This document shows positions 8,835-20,278 of a stretch of DNA of 61,334 nucleotides, piece after piece. The translations under genes were made by a program, and so were the position numbers. The stretch comes from Entophlyctis helioformis (lineage: Eukaryota; Chytridiomycota; Chytridiomycetes; Chytridiales; Chytriomycetaceae). Location of the stretch: NCBI GenBank assembly GCA_025526915.1, contig JAHLKH010000170.1, positions 1 through 61,334 on the forward strand. Direction: 5' to 3'. Numbering within the stretch: the stretch's first letter is position 1; every line of letters starts with the position of its first letter. Under the pieces are notes generated by a model that was not told the origin of the DNA, searched no databases, and saw nothing but the letters and a program-made list of their open reading frames with translations.

Positions 8835-11115
8835 CTTTTCCAAGAACATGCTGACTTCAACGCGGGCATCGACAGCCTTCGCCTGCAGACGGCACTGCAC
8901 CTGCAGCCTCTCTTGCAGTCGCAGTCACAGCCGCAGTCACAGTCGCAGCGTAAGCAGCACACACAGGCACAAGCACAAGCACAGGCACAGACACAGACAC
9001 AGACCGCCCGCCGGCTGCGGCCCTTTACGCTCGGCGACATGCTCTCGATGGGTGCGTGTGCCTTTGCCGCCCTTTGACGCCATTGCATGTGCGGCAATGC
9101 CACGGCACTCACTCACACGCACGCACACGCCTCGCTCACACCTCCTACAGGCAGCCGCCCCTCGCAGACGCAGCTGCTGCAGGCATCGCGGGTCGTTGCA
9201 GGTACGGCTCGCTCCCCCGTCGCCGCTCTCAATCCTCATTCACATGCGTCTGCCAATGTGTTCTCACCCTGCTTTGGCCCCCGCCTCCGCACCCACACTA
9301 CCCCGCACGTGGCACACACCGACGTCACATGCGTCGCCGCCAAATCAATGTCGCTGCACCCGTGACCATTCACGCGCCATTCTTGCACATCCCCATGACG
9401 CACCTTGACAATCATTATTGCTCGCCACCCGCCAACAATCGCCCGCCGCCGCCAACAACAACAACAACAATGCCTCGTGATGGTGCCACCACCAGACGAG
9501 GTCGCTGAACGCATCAAACAGCGGGTCGACGACATTGACGTTCTGCCGCACGGCATCCCGACCATGTCGTTTGCCGTGCAGATCAAGGACTGGTACACCA
9601 CGTCGCGCAGAGAGCTCCTGGAGTTTTCCGAGGATGTCGAGGAGATGCTGGCGGCCGGCCACCGCGCTGGGGCCGCTGGCAGCGACCGGCCCGTCGTGCG
9701 CGGCGTCGCGGGCGAGACGGGTCTCGGATGGATGGCCGCCGGCATGGCGGGGTTGTGGTCGAGTGCGCGCAGCGTGCTCAGTGGCGGCGATGCGGGCATG
9801 CACGCTGTGGTTGCCGGTGCTGGCGCCGGCGTTGGCGTCGCCTCTGCTATTGCACATGCGGCCGTATCTGCGACTGCGGCTGCGATGCCGGCACCTGCAG
9901 CAACGCATGCCTCATTGCCGCTGGCTGCAAGTGCCAGCGCCGCGACGGATCTGTCCAGACTGTGAGTCAGCATGGCGCAATGCTGCCAGATGACCTCTTG
10001 TGCTGACTCAATGGACAGACAATACGGCCAGGACCTGCCAGCCGACGCGTCGCATCTCGCCCGTGCCGCACCTAAACTCAACCGCCGCTTCGTGACCATC
10101 CTCGAGCGTCTGGTCGCCCGTCACCGCCCCGTCGTGCTCCTCACTGCACACGCCGCCCACCAGCTCTCGCGCACCATCCCCGAGTTCAACCAGGAGAGCT
10201 CGCCACAAGTGCAAGACTTTCTCTCTCGGTTCCACCGCAACCGCATCGGCGTGCGGCTGCTGATTGGACACCACCGCGCGTTGCAGGTGCCGCTTCCTCT
10301 GGACAACATGGTCGGCATCCTATGCACCAAGACGAACATTGACGAGATTGCCAGCGAGGCGATTAACGAAGCCAGCGACGTGTGCGAGTCGACCTATGGC
10401 GTCGCGCCGGATGTGTACATTATGCCGCCCGAGCCTGTCAGTGACGCTGCACGGACGTCGGCGAGTGCATCCAAGACGGTGAATGGCGTGTCGATTGGCA
10501 GTGGCCATGACGGGTTTGTCTATGTGCCCAGGTGCGTCCGTTGTCTTTGCCAATGCTTGGATGGATGTGCATCGAGGCAGAGACGCACGAGTACTGACGC
10601 GACGACGACGATGGCATCCTCCCTCATGCAGCCACCTGCAACATATCCTGTTTGAGCTGCTCAAGAACGCCATGCGGGCCGTCATCGAGGCGACCGAGGC
10701 CAAGCTCGGCCGCGGCAATGCCGACCGCTCGTCTATGCCGCCAGTCGTCATCGCATGGACCGTCACAGACACATCAGTACGCATCACCATCACAGACCGC
10801 GGCGTGGGCATCCCGGCCTCGAAGCTCGACCACGCGTTCCTCTTTCACTTTTCGACGGCCGACCACCCGGCGCTGTCGCAGCCCGAGTTTGACATGCAGT
10901 CGCTGCTGAGCGGCGACAGTCCGCTTGCGGGACAGCATGCGCCTATGGCAGGCTTTGGATACGGACTGCCTCTGTCGCGCGTGTATGCGCGCTACCTCGG
11001 CGGCGATTTGAGGCTCGAGAGCACGGTCGGCCAGGGCACGACGGTGACGCTCGACCTGAAGCGCCACTGGGGGCTTGGCGATGTCGTTATTTCCGGCCGT
11101 GCGGACGGACTGTAG
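8835..11115 (+). CDS. Mitochondrial PDK/BCKDK-type protein kinase, 5' end incomplete
   Basis: This is a GHKL-fold serine kinase that in its family phosphorylates the E1 subunit of pyruvate or branched-chain 2-oxoacid dehydrogenase in the mitochondrial matrix. Exons: up to 9051, 9151-9201, 9496-9961, 10019-10531, 10632-11115; phases agree across all four introns. The N-domain has RRLRPFTLGDML and LPHGIPTM. The ATP lid has the N box ELLKNAMRA, DRGVGI, GFGYGLPLSR and GQGTTV. Exon 3 has a Gly/Ala-rich insertion (about 120 aa) not usual in the family. The first coding frame meets a stop at 8832 and has no ATG, so a start exon with the targeting peptide lies upstream or is lost. I cannot decide between the PDK and BCKDK branches. 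Confidence 0.82.
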
Positions 11116-11605
11116 TTTATATTGTTATGCAGGGGTTTCCTCTTCTTCCTCTTCTCCTTCTTGTCCCTTTTTTGTTGTTGTAGGTCGAGGTCCATGAATG
11201 AATCGCTTTAGAGTCGATAGCCTGTGTGCGGATCGGCGGTCTGCGGATGAACACTGCGGATGAAGGGTTGTGCACCATCCCGGCGGCGTGAAAGACACGT
11301 GGTCAAAGGGGTCACATGATGCCACGAGGGTGAAGCGTTCTACCGACGCCTCGCGACCATAAAGACTCCTCCGTGCGACGCCATCGCTCCTTTCAAAGCC
11401 AATCCAGTCCAAGTGAGCCCTGTGCCTCTGTCTGTCAGCCTGCCAGCCTGTCTGCCAGTCAGCCTGCCAGCCTGTCTGCCTGTCTGTCTGCCAGCCTGTC
11501 TGCCAGCCTGTCGTTCTGTCGGTGCGACACTCGCCCATCTGCCTGCGGCTGACCTCTTGCCCATGGCCTCCTCCACCTCCTCCCTCTCCTCCACCTCGAA
11601 ACAGA
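11116..11605. other. Intergenic region upstream of the lipase gene
   Basis: This is the 490-bp gap between the kinase stop and the lipase ATG. It holds a C/T-rich stretch, the imperfect repeat listed separately and presumably the lipase promoter. No gene is seen. Confidence 0.4.
11424..11512. repeat. Imperfect CTGTCTGCCAGC tandem repeat
   Basis: Variable-length copies of CCAGCCTGTCTG alternate with CTGTCTG and CCAGTCAG. This is low-complexity sequence upstream of the lipase gene. Similar CTGTCTGCCTGC runs occur inside introns across the window. Confidence 0.85.
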
Positions 11606-12760
11606 ATGCCCGCAACGTCTTCCGCCTCTCTCGACCTTGCAACGGACGTGCTCGCCGGTGTCGGCGGCTCGATCATGACGTCGGCGCACAACGCCGACCC
11701 CATCTACACCAAGGTGTGGGCGCCGGTGCCGCAGTCGATCCAGCCGCCGCGGGCTGTCGTGCTCTTCTTCCACGGCCTGGGCGAGCACATCAACCGCTAC
11801 AACCACGTCTTCAACCACTTTGTGTCGCAGGGCATTGTCGTCAAGGCGATGGGTGCGTGGTTGCTGGTTGCTGGTTGTCAGCTGGTTGTGGATTACGCCA
11901 CCTCGCCGACCGACGGGACTGGCGGGACTTTGGACTGACGCCACTTTGGACTGACTGACGGCTCGAACAATCAACCGATGGTGCACTGTCCCATACCTAC
12001 ACATCCGATCCATCCCATCCCATACCATCCCATCCCAACACATTCCGCAGACAACCGCGGCCACGGTCGCACGCAGCGCCTGGCCGAGCTGGCGGGCCGT
12101 GAGAACCTCAAGGGCTACATCGAGTCGTTCAAGTACACGTGGGCGGACATGCTTGCGCTGTACGAGATGGGCGTGCCCGAGTGCTCGCTGTCCTCGGCCG
12201 AGGTCAAGGCGCTGCCGACGTTTGTGTACGGCCAGTCGCTCGGCGGCCTGCTCGCGCTTGGTTTCGCCAAGTACCACGGCGCCGCGATCCAGAACCTGCG
12301 CGGCGTGATTGCGTCGGCGCCCGCGCTCGGAGCGCCTGCACCGGTCCCTGGCGTGGTGGTGGCGGCGGCCAAGACGCTCGGCACGAAGCTGCTCGCGCGC
12401 TACGCGCAGGGCAACAACCTGAACGCCGAGGACATCTCGCACGACCCCGAGGTGGTGGCTGCGTACGTGGCGGACCCGTACGTGCACGACCGCATCACGC
12501 TGCGTGCTGCGCGCGACATTTTTGTGTATGACGAGCGGCTGCTTGCCGAGGCGGGCAGCTGGACGACGCCGCTGCTGCTGGTGCACTCGCCCGACGACAA
12601 GATGACGAGCTATGCGGCGTCGGAGGAGTTTTTCGCGCGGGTCGGATGCGCGGACAAGACGTTCAAGGCGTTCCCGGGTCTCAAGCACGAGCTGCACAAC
12701 GAGGCCGGCAAGGACGAGCTGATTGCGCTGTACGTGCAGTGGATGGCGGCGCGCCTGTGA
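11606..12760 (+). CDS. Monoacylglycerol-lipase-like serine hydrolase
   Basis: This is an alpha/beta hydrolase of the monoglyceride lipase type, which releases a fatty acid from monoacylglycerol. Exons 11606-11852 and 12051-12760 give 318 aa, close to the usual ~300. The oxyanion region is FFHGLGEH and the typical DNRGHGRT strand follows at the exon junction. The nucleophile elbow is GQSLGG (about residue 145). The acid is in HSPDDKM and the histidine in LKHELHNE. The GTGCGT-CCGCAG intron contains CCATCC repeats. The start is the ATG whose product reaches the hydrolase core directly; an upstream ATG in another frame (11564) precedes it. No signal peptide or membrane segment is seen, so it is probably cytosolic or on lipid droplets. 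Confidence 0.88.
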
Positions 12761-12890
12761 GTGTGTCTGTTGGAGTTGTAGTTGGCGTGGGAGTGGGAGT
12801 GGACGTAGAAGTGGCTTTGTGTTCGTTGCAGTGGCCGTGACACCCAATAGAAGACCGTGACTGTGACTTTGTACTTTCTCTTTGCATTCA

Positions 12891-14698
12891 ATGAGCATGC
12901 TCGGGCCAGCAAGTGTTGCGTCTGCAGCGAGTGCAGCGAGTGCGACTGCAGCGAGTGCACCCTCGCCCATGGCAGACGCTCTCTCGCACGCCCACAGCAG
13001 CAACCACAACGACCACGCCCACGGCAGCCACGGCAGCCACGGCAGCAACTCGACGCTCGTCGACATGGACCCGCTGCCGCTGCCGCTGCCCACCGCCGCG
13101 CGCCACGGCCTGTCGCTCAAGCCCGGCTCGACCGCAGAGGCCGCCGCCTGGCTCGCCGTCTACTTCCTCTTCAACCTGTCGCTCACCATCTACAACAAGG
13201 CCATCATGCAGTTCTACGCCTTCCCCTTCCCCTGGACCCTGACCGGCATCCACACCCTCTGCGGCGCCCTCGGCTGCCACGCCCTCGCCGCCGCCGGCTA
13301 CTTCCGCCCCGCCTCGCTCGGCTCCCACGAGTCCTTGATCATGGCCGCCTTCTCGACCCTCTACACCGTCAACATTGCCGTCTCCAACGTGTCGCTCGAG
13401 ATGGTCTCGGTCCCTGTGCGTCTGTCTGCCTAGTCTGTCCATCCTGCCTGCCTGTCCATCCTGCCTCGTCTGCCTGTCAACCAACCGACGACTGACAACG
13501 CGCCTCGCAGTTCCACCAAACCGTTCGCGCCATGGTGCCCCTCTGCACCATGATCCTCGAGTGGCTCTGGTTCGCCCGCTACTTTTCTTCCAGCGTGTCC
13601 GTGACCATGATCCCCGTACGTCGTGCTCTCTGCTCGCATCCCACTTGCTATCCATCCATCCATCCGTCTAACCTGCGTCGCCTTCCCGCCAGATCGTCCT
13701 CGGCGTCACTCTTGCCACCATCGGCGACTTCAACTTTACCTACATGGGCTTCATTCTGACCCTGCTCGGCACAGTCCTGGCGGCCGTCAAGGGCATCGTC
13801 ACTAACCGCATGCAGGTCGGCAAGCTCAAACTGCACCCTCTGGATCTGCTGCTGCGCATGTCGCCGCTGGCCTTTGTCCAGACCATGCTCTACGCCTACT
13901 TTTCCGGCGAGCTGGCCCGTGTCGCCACCTTTGTCCACGAAGACATGAGCATCAGCGTCCTGATTGCGCTGGGCATCAACGGCGCCATTGCGTTTGGGCT
14001 CAACGTGTCGAGCTTCACCGCCAACAAGATGACGAGCGCACTGACCATGGGCGTTGCGGGTGCGTTTTCCCTTGCTCTTCTTGGCGGCGTGTCTGTGTGT
14101 CTGACACCCTGAGCCTGACATGTTCCGTGACCAGGCAACGTCAAGCAGGTGCTCTCGATCATTCTGTCGGTTGCCATCTTCAGCATCCGCGTGTCGCTGA
14201 CCAACGGCATGGGCATCGTGCTGACCCTCATTGGCGGTGCGTTGTCTTTCTGCTGGTGGCTGTTGCTCGTGTGTTGGCTTGGCAGTCTTGCCTGCATGCA
14301 TCTGCCGCAATGCGGTCCAAGACCTGACTTGACAGCCATGCCTGACGCGACTTGTTTGTCTAGGTGCACTGTACACGCGCGCCGAGCTGAGGGAGCGGCA
14401 GCGCCGTCCCCGGCCCATCGACCCGCCGCCCGCATCGCCTTCCCGTGCAGAGTATGTCGAGCTCGGGCACGACCACCATCCGGCCCACTCCCACGGCATT
14501 GCCAGCGGCATAGACACGCACCAGGGCCGCACGCACCGCAAGGGATCCGTGTCGTGGTCGGCGGCAGCAGCATCAGCAGCCGCCTCGGCCAAGAACGGGC
14601 TGGCCGGATACAGCCTCGTGGCGGGCCAGGACACCGTGGCCGACATGGATGGCGGCGAGGAGATTGACATTTCCACGCCGCGTCTCGGCAGGCCGTGA
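12891..14698 (+). CDS. Triose-phosphate/nucleotide-sugar transporter family protein
   Basis: This is a TPT-family transporter (the fold of SLC35 and yeast Sly41 relatives), expected in Golgi or ER membranes. Five exons, 12891-13415, 13511-13615, 13693-14059, 14135-14236 and 14364-14698, splice in frame. The first ~85 residues are Ala/His/Ser-rich and cytosolic. The TPT core starts at YFLFNLSLTIYNKAIMQ and includes FHQTVRAMVPL and the helix set IGDFNFTYMGFILTLLG. Later come GFANK-like NVSSFTANKMTSALT and VSLTNGMGI, ending in GALYTRAEL, the usual end of the fold. A hydrophilic His-rich tail of ~100 aa follows. Introns 2 and 4 hold low-complexity sequence. The substrate cannot be read from the sequence. 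Confidence 0.88.
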
Positions 14699-14821
14699 GC
14701 CCTCCCTTTTATATCCACCCGCCCGCCCGCACGCCCGCCCGCCTGTGGCCTCGCGCGCACAATAATAAACATCACGCTTACCCTCCCGCACTGAAACGCA
14801 GCTGCGTGCGACGCTGCAGCC

Positions 14822-15699
14822 ATGGCCACCGAGTATCTGCCCAAGAGCGAGACGCAGGAGATATTCCGTCGTCTGACGTCCAAGCGAGAGAACAAGGTGG
14901 GCCTGCGGTGTGTCTGCCTATGCTGTGTGTCTGTCTATGCTGTGTGTGTGCAGAGCGTCCAACTGCGACGAGCAGCATCGTGCGCACTTGGCCACCAACA
15001 GAGGCGGCGGTCGTGGTCGTGGTGCTCGTGGTGGCAGGCAGGCGGGCAGACAGAGAGGCAGGCACAGCGTCACTTGTGCCTGCGTGCACTCTGCAGCCGC
15101 TCGCTCGTCGCCCCTCCTGCCACGCCGCCTCCCTTGCTCTGTGGCGGCCACGCTCGTTTGCTCGCTCGCTCGCTAGCTCAGCAAGCACGATTGCCGCCAC
15201 CAGCACGCACAGCTCGGCGTGCCTGCGACTGACACCTGGCACGGCGCTGCGCACAGTCTTGCTTCGACTGCATGGCCAAGAACCCGACTTGGTCGTCGGT
15301 CACTTTCGGCGTCTACATCTGTCTCGACTGCTCGTCCGTCCACCGCAACATGGGCGTGCACATCACCTTTGTCCGGTAAGCCACCTGCCGTGCGTCTGTC
15401 TTGCTGCCCAACAGCCACAGTCCCAACACATACACACATACACATACACACCTACACACACGACAGATCCGTCACCCTCGACTCGTGGTCCGTCGAGCAG
15501 CTGCGCCGCATGAAAATGTCCGGCAACCACAACTTTGCCGAGTTCATCAAGAGCCACGGCGGGTCGGCCGGCTTCAAGGACGCCAAGGCCAAGTACACAT
15601 CGCGCGTAGCGGCCATGTACAAGGACCGTCTGCAGCGTCTGATTGAAGAAGACACCAAACGGTCCGTCTGCCTTTTGCCTCCCTCGCCTTTCTCTACAG

Positions 15700-15736
<37 letters not shown>

Positions 15737-17289
15737 TGACTCGCTGACTGGCTCGCTCACACATTCATCTCCTCAGCCATCCAAAGTCGATTGTCATTGA
15801 CGCGCAGGAAGATGCGCTGTCGACTGCTGCGGCAGACGCCGGCTCGGCCGCCAACCAGGACGACTTTTTCTCCGACTGGAAGGTCGAACTGCCCGGCCCG
15901 TCGTCGAGTGCCGGCTCGCGCTCCAACACCAACTCGCCCGCGCGCACCGCATCACCTGCCGCCCATGCTGCCCTGGCGTCCAACACCCCGCCGCCAGCGT
16001 CGGTGAGCGGCAGTGGGTTTGGCGCGACCGGCTCGTTTGGCGCAATGGGTGGTGGTGGTGGGCGGTTTTGGCAGCACTGGCAGCGCGGTGGATCAGCCGC
16101 TCTTCCGTACCATCAGCAGCAGCAGCAGCCCGCTCGCCCAGCCTCGCCGCCAAAGTTCAGCGAAACGGATGTGGGCTCGTGGGGCAATGCGAGCGCGTTC
16201 TCGGCGCCTGCTCCTGCCCCAGCGCCAGCACCTACCGCTGCCCCTGCGTTTGGATCTACCCAGCTGCCCCCGGCATCGGTCGTGCCATGGGGTCGTCGGC
16301 CGTACCCGCAATGGCCACGATGGGCATGGGAACGGGCAGGAAATCCATGGGCGCCAAAAAGGCCACCAAGATCCTCAACTTTGATGATGCAGAGCGCCGC
16401 GCCAAGGAGGAAGAGGCGCGCCGCGAGCGCGAAGAGGCGGATGCTGCCCTGCGGCTTGCCGAGGAAGACCGTCACCGCTCGATGGCGGCTGCTGGCTCTG
16501 GCCGGCGGCTTTGGCGCTGCCCCGGGCGGCTACGGGTTTGGCGCAACGGCTGCCATGACGAGCGGTGTTGGAAACGCCGGCGGCGTGAGCGGTCGGCTCG
16601 CCTTTAACGATGCGAGCGATCTGGCGGCTGCTGTTGGAGGCGGCGGTGCTGGTGCTGGTGCTGGTGCCACGGGCGGCGTCGACCGTCTTGGCAACCAGTT
16701 TGGCCGGCTTGGGTTCGGCTTCGGGTTTGATCCGTCGTCCAACGCGGGCTCCTCGGCAGCGGCGGCAGGCAAACCGCCTGCATCTGCCTCTGCATCCGCA
16801 CGGCCACCTGCGCCTGTATCTGGAAACTTTGGCTTTGGGTTCGGTGGCACGCCCGCAGCGTCCGGGACGGGAACGGGTTTCGGCGCACCAGCCGCCACAC
16901 CGGCGACGGGAGACGTCACGGCACGGTTCGGCTCGGCCAAAGCCATCTCGTCGGACATGTACTTCGGACGCGGCAACCACGACACGACCATCTCGGCCGA
17001 GTCGGCGGCACGCCTGGCGTCGTTTGCGGGCAAGTCTGGCTTTGGGTCGGCGGACTACCATGGAACATCTGGCGGCGGCGGCGGCGGCAGTGGAAGTGGC
17101 GATGGTGCAAGTGGAGGCATGGGACGCCGACCGTCGTTGTACGATACGGGCCAGGTGGTCACTGAGTTTGCGTCGCGGTTTGTTGACCAGGCGGTGGAGG
17201 ATCTGGATACGGTCAAGCGCATCGTGGCGACGAGTGGCAACAAGCTCGGCGAGATCCTGTCTGACCTCCAGTCCAAGTACTCTGGCTGA
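14822..17289 (+). CDS. ArfGAP of the ARFGAP2/3 (Glo3) type, frame disturbed
   Basis: This is a GTPase activator for Arf1 in COPI vesicle traffic. Exons 14822-14896, 15257-15375, 15467-15661 and 15777-17289 splice in frame. The catalytic zinc finger CFDC...CLDC with VHRNMGVH fills residues 27-55. A Gly/Ser/Phe-rich middle follows, then the Glo3-type motif [13 protein letters not shown] with a charged helix ([14 protein letters not shown]). The C-terminus carries [11 protein letters not shown], a signature of ARFGAP2/3. In the last exon the plausible frame is +1 to about 16265, changes for the Glo3 motif (16290-16500), and returns near 16505. A further excursion at 16050-16160 is possible. These look like one-base errors in C or G runs, but real decay cannot be excluded. 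Confidence 0.8.
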
Positions 17290-17755
17290 TCGCGGGAAAG
17301 GGCGTGACGGCGCAATGTGTGGGCGGTGTGCATGACACGTGTTGAATGAAACCTGGTGACTCGTTTTTGTTGGGCCACAGCGTGTCTTTCGAGACATGAT
17401 CCTCAAGGGCCACCGCTTTGCTGCCGTGGGTCTGTGCACCGGGCCGTCTGCTGCGTGGCGTCTGGAGCAGCAAAGCGATCAAGGCAGACGTGGTGGTCCA
17501 CGACTTGAAGGGCCAGATGAATGTGGATGTTGGGCTAGTGGTACATGGTTCATTCGAGTCACGGCAGGACGTTGTGGCTGTCTGCGCACAGGGCAGTGGC
17601 TCTGTCCTTGGAGATGGGCAACCAGCCAGACATTGGTGCACACACGCAACAACAAGCAGTGACAAGGCAAGGCAAGGCAAACAAGTAAAGCGATGATGGT
17701 GGTGGTGGTGGGGAGCGGCGAGAGACACGCTGGAGCAAAGAGACACGAGTGCACA
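17290..17755. other. Convergent intergenic region
   Basis: This is the 466-bp space between the stops of the ArfGAP (plus) and the GPI protein gene (minus), presumably two 3' UTRs. A GGTGGTGGTGG run lies near 17700. No gene is supported. Confidence 0.4.
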
Positions 17756-18283
17756 TCAAGCGAGGAGAAGCATGACAGCAGGGCCAAGGAGCGACACAAG
17801 CGACAGAGACGACGCAACAGGCGGCGAGGACGACGCGATCAGATTTCCAAACTTGATCGTGGCGTTGAATGGACACATGTACGGCTTAGTCACCGTGTCG
17901 CAGCAGGTGCCGTTGCCAGTCATACGGACGACGGGCTTCTTATCAATCCACTGGAAGACGGGGCACTGACCCAGGATGGCGCGCGCAAGGGACTTTGCAG
18001 TGCAGTCGAGGTCGGTGGTGTTGCGGAACTGGACAAGCTCCATGTAAACCGAGAGAGCTGTTTCGTTGGTCGACTTGAGCTTGTACTTTGTCTGCGAGAT
18101 GGCGATGACGTCCGGCGAGGAGAGGTTGGCAACGTACGGAGAGCACGGGTTGACGCTGGGGCTGATGGACGGGTCACGTCGAACGAGCGGTGCGCTGGCG
18201 GTGTTCGCCGAGCCTGTGTGGAGAGAGCCGCTGTTTGCACCTGCGAGACCGGCGGAGACGAGGAGCAGAGCGAGAGCGAGCAT
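17756..18283 (-). CDS. Small secreted, probably GPI-anchored protein
   Basis: This is a 175-aa single-exon protein that I do not recognise. It starts with a clear signal peptide (LALALLLVSAGLAGA). It has several cysteines (NPCSPY, DLDCTA, GQCPVF, GTCCDT, YMCPF) that could form disulphides and several N-glycosylation sites (NLSS, NETA, NTTD, NGTC, NATI). It ends in a Ser-rich stretch and a hydrophobic tail (SLSLVSLLGPAVMLLLA) with no basic end, the pattern of a GPI attachment signal. A TATA box sits 41 bp upstream of the ATG. A cell-surface or wall role is inferred only from this layout. The name of the family is unknown. Confidence 0.75.
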   Translation of the reverse strand: MLALALLLVSAGLAGANSGSLHTGSANTASAPLVRRDPSISPSVNPCSPYVANLSSPDVIAISQTKYKLKSTNETALSVYMELVQFRNTTDLDCTAKSLARAILGQCPVFQWIDKKPVVRMTGNGTCCDTVTKPYMCPFNATIKFGNLIASSSPPVASSLSLVSLLGPAVMLLLA

Positions 18284-18323
18284 GGCTGACGATGGTCCTG
18301 ACCCGAGGAGGCGCAGGCCACTG

Positions 18324-18331
18324 TTTTTATA
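18324..18331 (-). promoter_or_regulatory. TATA box of the small GPI protein gene
   Basis: TATAAAAA is read on the minus strand, 41 bp before the ATG at 18283 and correctly oriented. Confidence 0.65.
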
Positions 18332-18830
18332 GCCGATCTGGGGATCTGAACGCTTGCCCGCTCAACATGGTGGTGGCTGAAAGACTCCATAGCTTTGCCG
18401 GCTTTTAGGGGTCCTCGTCTGTGCCTGATCAGCTTGTGCCTGCTCGAGTGTGGTAGCTGGCGCGTCTTTCAGCTGGCTCGCGACACTCCGAGTGGTTCAA
18501 GGACGACATGGCGCCGAACATGCCGTCCAAGTATGCCGATACCGATGCCGATGCCGTGCACCTCTGCCCGAAGCACCAGCCTGCTCAGCGACTTGCCTGT
18601 TCTCTATCCCAGATCCGTCTATTGATCTGCTGCTCAGTTCATGCCGTCGTGACCCAGCAGTCTTGTGTTACGCCACATGCTCTCGTGATGCCCGTCCACG
18701 GCACAGCTGCCCGAAAAGAAGGAGGGCAAGTCTGGCCAGTAGCGACTGGCCAGCAGCAGGACGCACTTGCTTCAAGACGATCATGTTCATTGGAGGACAC
18801 AGGGGCGATCAACATAAGATATACAGGGCA
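18332..18830. other. Intergenic region between two minus-strand genes
   Basis: Roughly 500 bp with no recognisable gene, RNA or repeat. It should contain the upstream promoter of the GPI gene and the 3' UTR of the multi-TM gene. Confidence 0.4.
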
Positions 18831-18970
18831 TCACCACATGCGCGGTGACGTGTGCTCCGTCTGGCTGCCGTGAGCCACTGGAACAGGAGCAAGACCGTTG
18901 GCGTGGGTCATGGGCGGTGCGACCACGATCGCATGTCCGCCGTACGAGGCCATATGGGGGTTCGGGTACT

Positions 18971-19022
<52 letters not shown>

Positions 19023-19886
19023 CGGCTGGACGTCATGGCCGGCGGCAAGCACAACCAGCGGAAACAGCAGGATCCACAGCTGGCAAAAGTCGGAAAAGAC
19101 GAGCGTGGTCAGGAAGAGCAGCGGCGTCTGGACCGACGACGAGGCGGCCGAGATGGCGGCCAGACAGACGCAGAGGAGGAGGGGGATGAGGCGGACGTGC
19201 ATCGACAGCGTGCGTGCCTTTTGGTGCAACTGCGACGGGCCGACGACCAGCGGCGATGACGATGCGAGGGCCACGCTGCCAGGGATCTGCGACGAGAATG
19301 GTGGCTGAGCAGCAGCAGCAGCGGTGGTCGCGGAGTAGGCGAGAGCAGCATCCGCATTGGCGAGTGCACGGAAGATGGGAATGGACATGACGGCCGTGAG
19401 GGCCGACAGCGCCACGACAAACAGCATGTTGGTGGTGGTGGTCAGCCGCTGGTCGAGCACCTGCAGGCATGTGCCCGGCGCCAGCGGCGAGCGCACCGCC
19501 TGGAACACCAGGATCACCAGGCTGGCGCCGCCGAGGCCGACGGCGGCGACCGTGACGGCGACGGCCAGGCTGGACGCGAGGGTCCGGGTGACGGCCGACG
19601 CACGCAGCCAGAGGCCGGCGAGGATGGTGCAGCGCATGAACAGCAGGCACGAGTAGGAGGTGGCGTTGATGACGGTGCAGTTGACGTCGGGCACGCCCTC
19701 GGCCAGCGACATGAACAGCACCCGCTGCACGAGAAAGGCGGCCGTTGCGATGGCCACGCAGGCGGCCTGCGGCGACGAGACGGCCGACGCCGGCGCAGAT
19801 GCGTTGGACAGCGCCGTGCCCGTGCCGTACACGACAATGGCCGAGAAGATGGACGAGACCGTCGAGAGTGTTGCGGCGAACGACAT
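18831..19886 (-). CDS. Multi-pass membrane protein with poly-alanine tract
   Basis: This 351-aa single-exon protein is of no family I recognise. The ATG at 19886 begins MSFAATLSTVSSIFSAIVVY; the frame is open for 100 codons upstream, but that stretch is Arg/Pro/His-rich and unlike the membrane protein. About seven hydrophobic segments follow (for example ACVAIATAAFLVQRVLFM, AVTVAAVGLGGASLVILVF, LIPLLLCVCLAAISAA, FSDFCQLWILLFPLVVLAA). Between the last helix and the tail lies a run of about 16 alanines encoded by a GCA repeat. The topology resembles a receptor, but no class A motif is present. Function unknown. Confidence 0.65.
18973..19021. repeat. (GCA)n microsatellite inside a coding region
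   Basis: Sixteen GCA/CAG units lie within the C-terminal part of the multi-TM gene. On the minus strand, in the gene's frame, they encode a poly-alanine tract, so length polymorphism would alter the protein. Confidence 0.95.
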
Positions 19887-20278
19887 GTCCACGCCCCGAT
19901 CGGTGGTGGTGTGTTGGCTGCCGGGGGAAGCTTTGGACGACGACGGTGCTCGGTGGGACGCTGGCGCTGGCCAGAGGGGCGAGTGCCGCCCGCCCGCCCG
20001 CCTGCCCGCCGTGACGGAGGCGGAGTTGCGATTGGCGCGTGGCTGTCGGATGCTGACGGATGCTGGCTGGCTGTTGATGGTCTGGGTACAGAGGGCTGGG
20101 CGTCTGCGGCCAGCTGTTTGCAGGCGATGCAGGCATTGCCACAAAGTCGCATGCAGCCTTGCCCATGTCGTGGAGTGTGCTGGCACCGCTGAGGGATCGA
20201 CACACGGCAGACAAACATGCTATAAAAGTCATGATCATCATGTCTTCATTCCAACATCGAGTCTCGGCAGTCCATTCA
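19887..20278. other. Intergenic region upstream of the multi-TM gene
   Basis: This 392-bp stretch holds the upstream region of the multi-TM gene and the 3' UTR of the ankyrin gene. TATAAAA on the plus strand at about 20221 points toward no plus-strand gene and is probably chance. No gene is supported. Confidence 0.4.

Noticed and set aside
9236..10099. A 287-codon minus-strand frame over the kinase gene
   Set aside because: Arg/Ala/Ser-rich antisense reading; the plus strand has the full kinase motifs.
11424..11512. Possible CRISPR-like array (CCAGCCTGTCTG units)
   Set aside because: Units are contiguous and variable with no unique spacers, and the genome is eukaryotic; it is simple-sequence DNA.
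13648..14895. A 415-codon minus-strand frame over the TPT gene
   Set aside because: It runs against five correctly phased exons of a recognised transporter and has no recognisable domain.
20221..20227. TATAAAA on the plus strand
   Set aside because: It points toward the 3' end of a minus-strand gene; no plus-strand transcript is supported.
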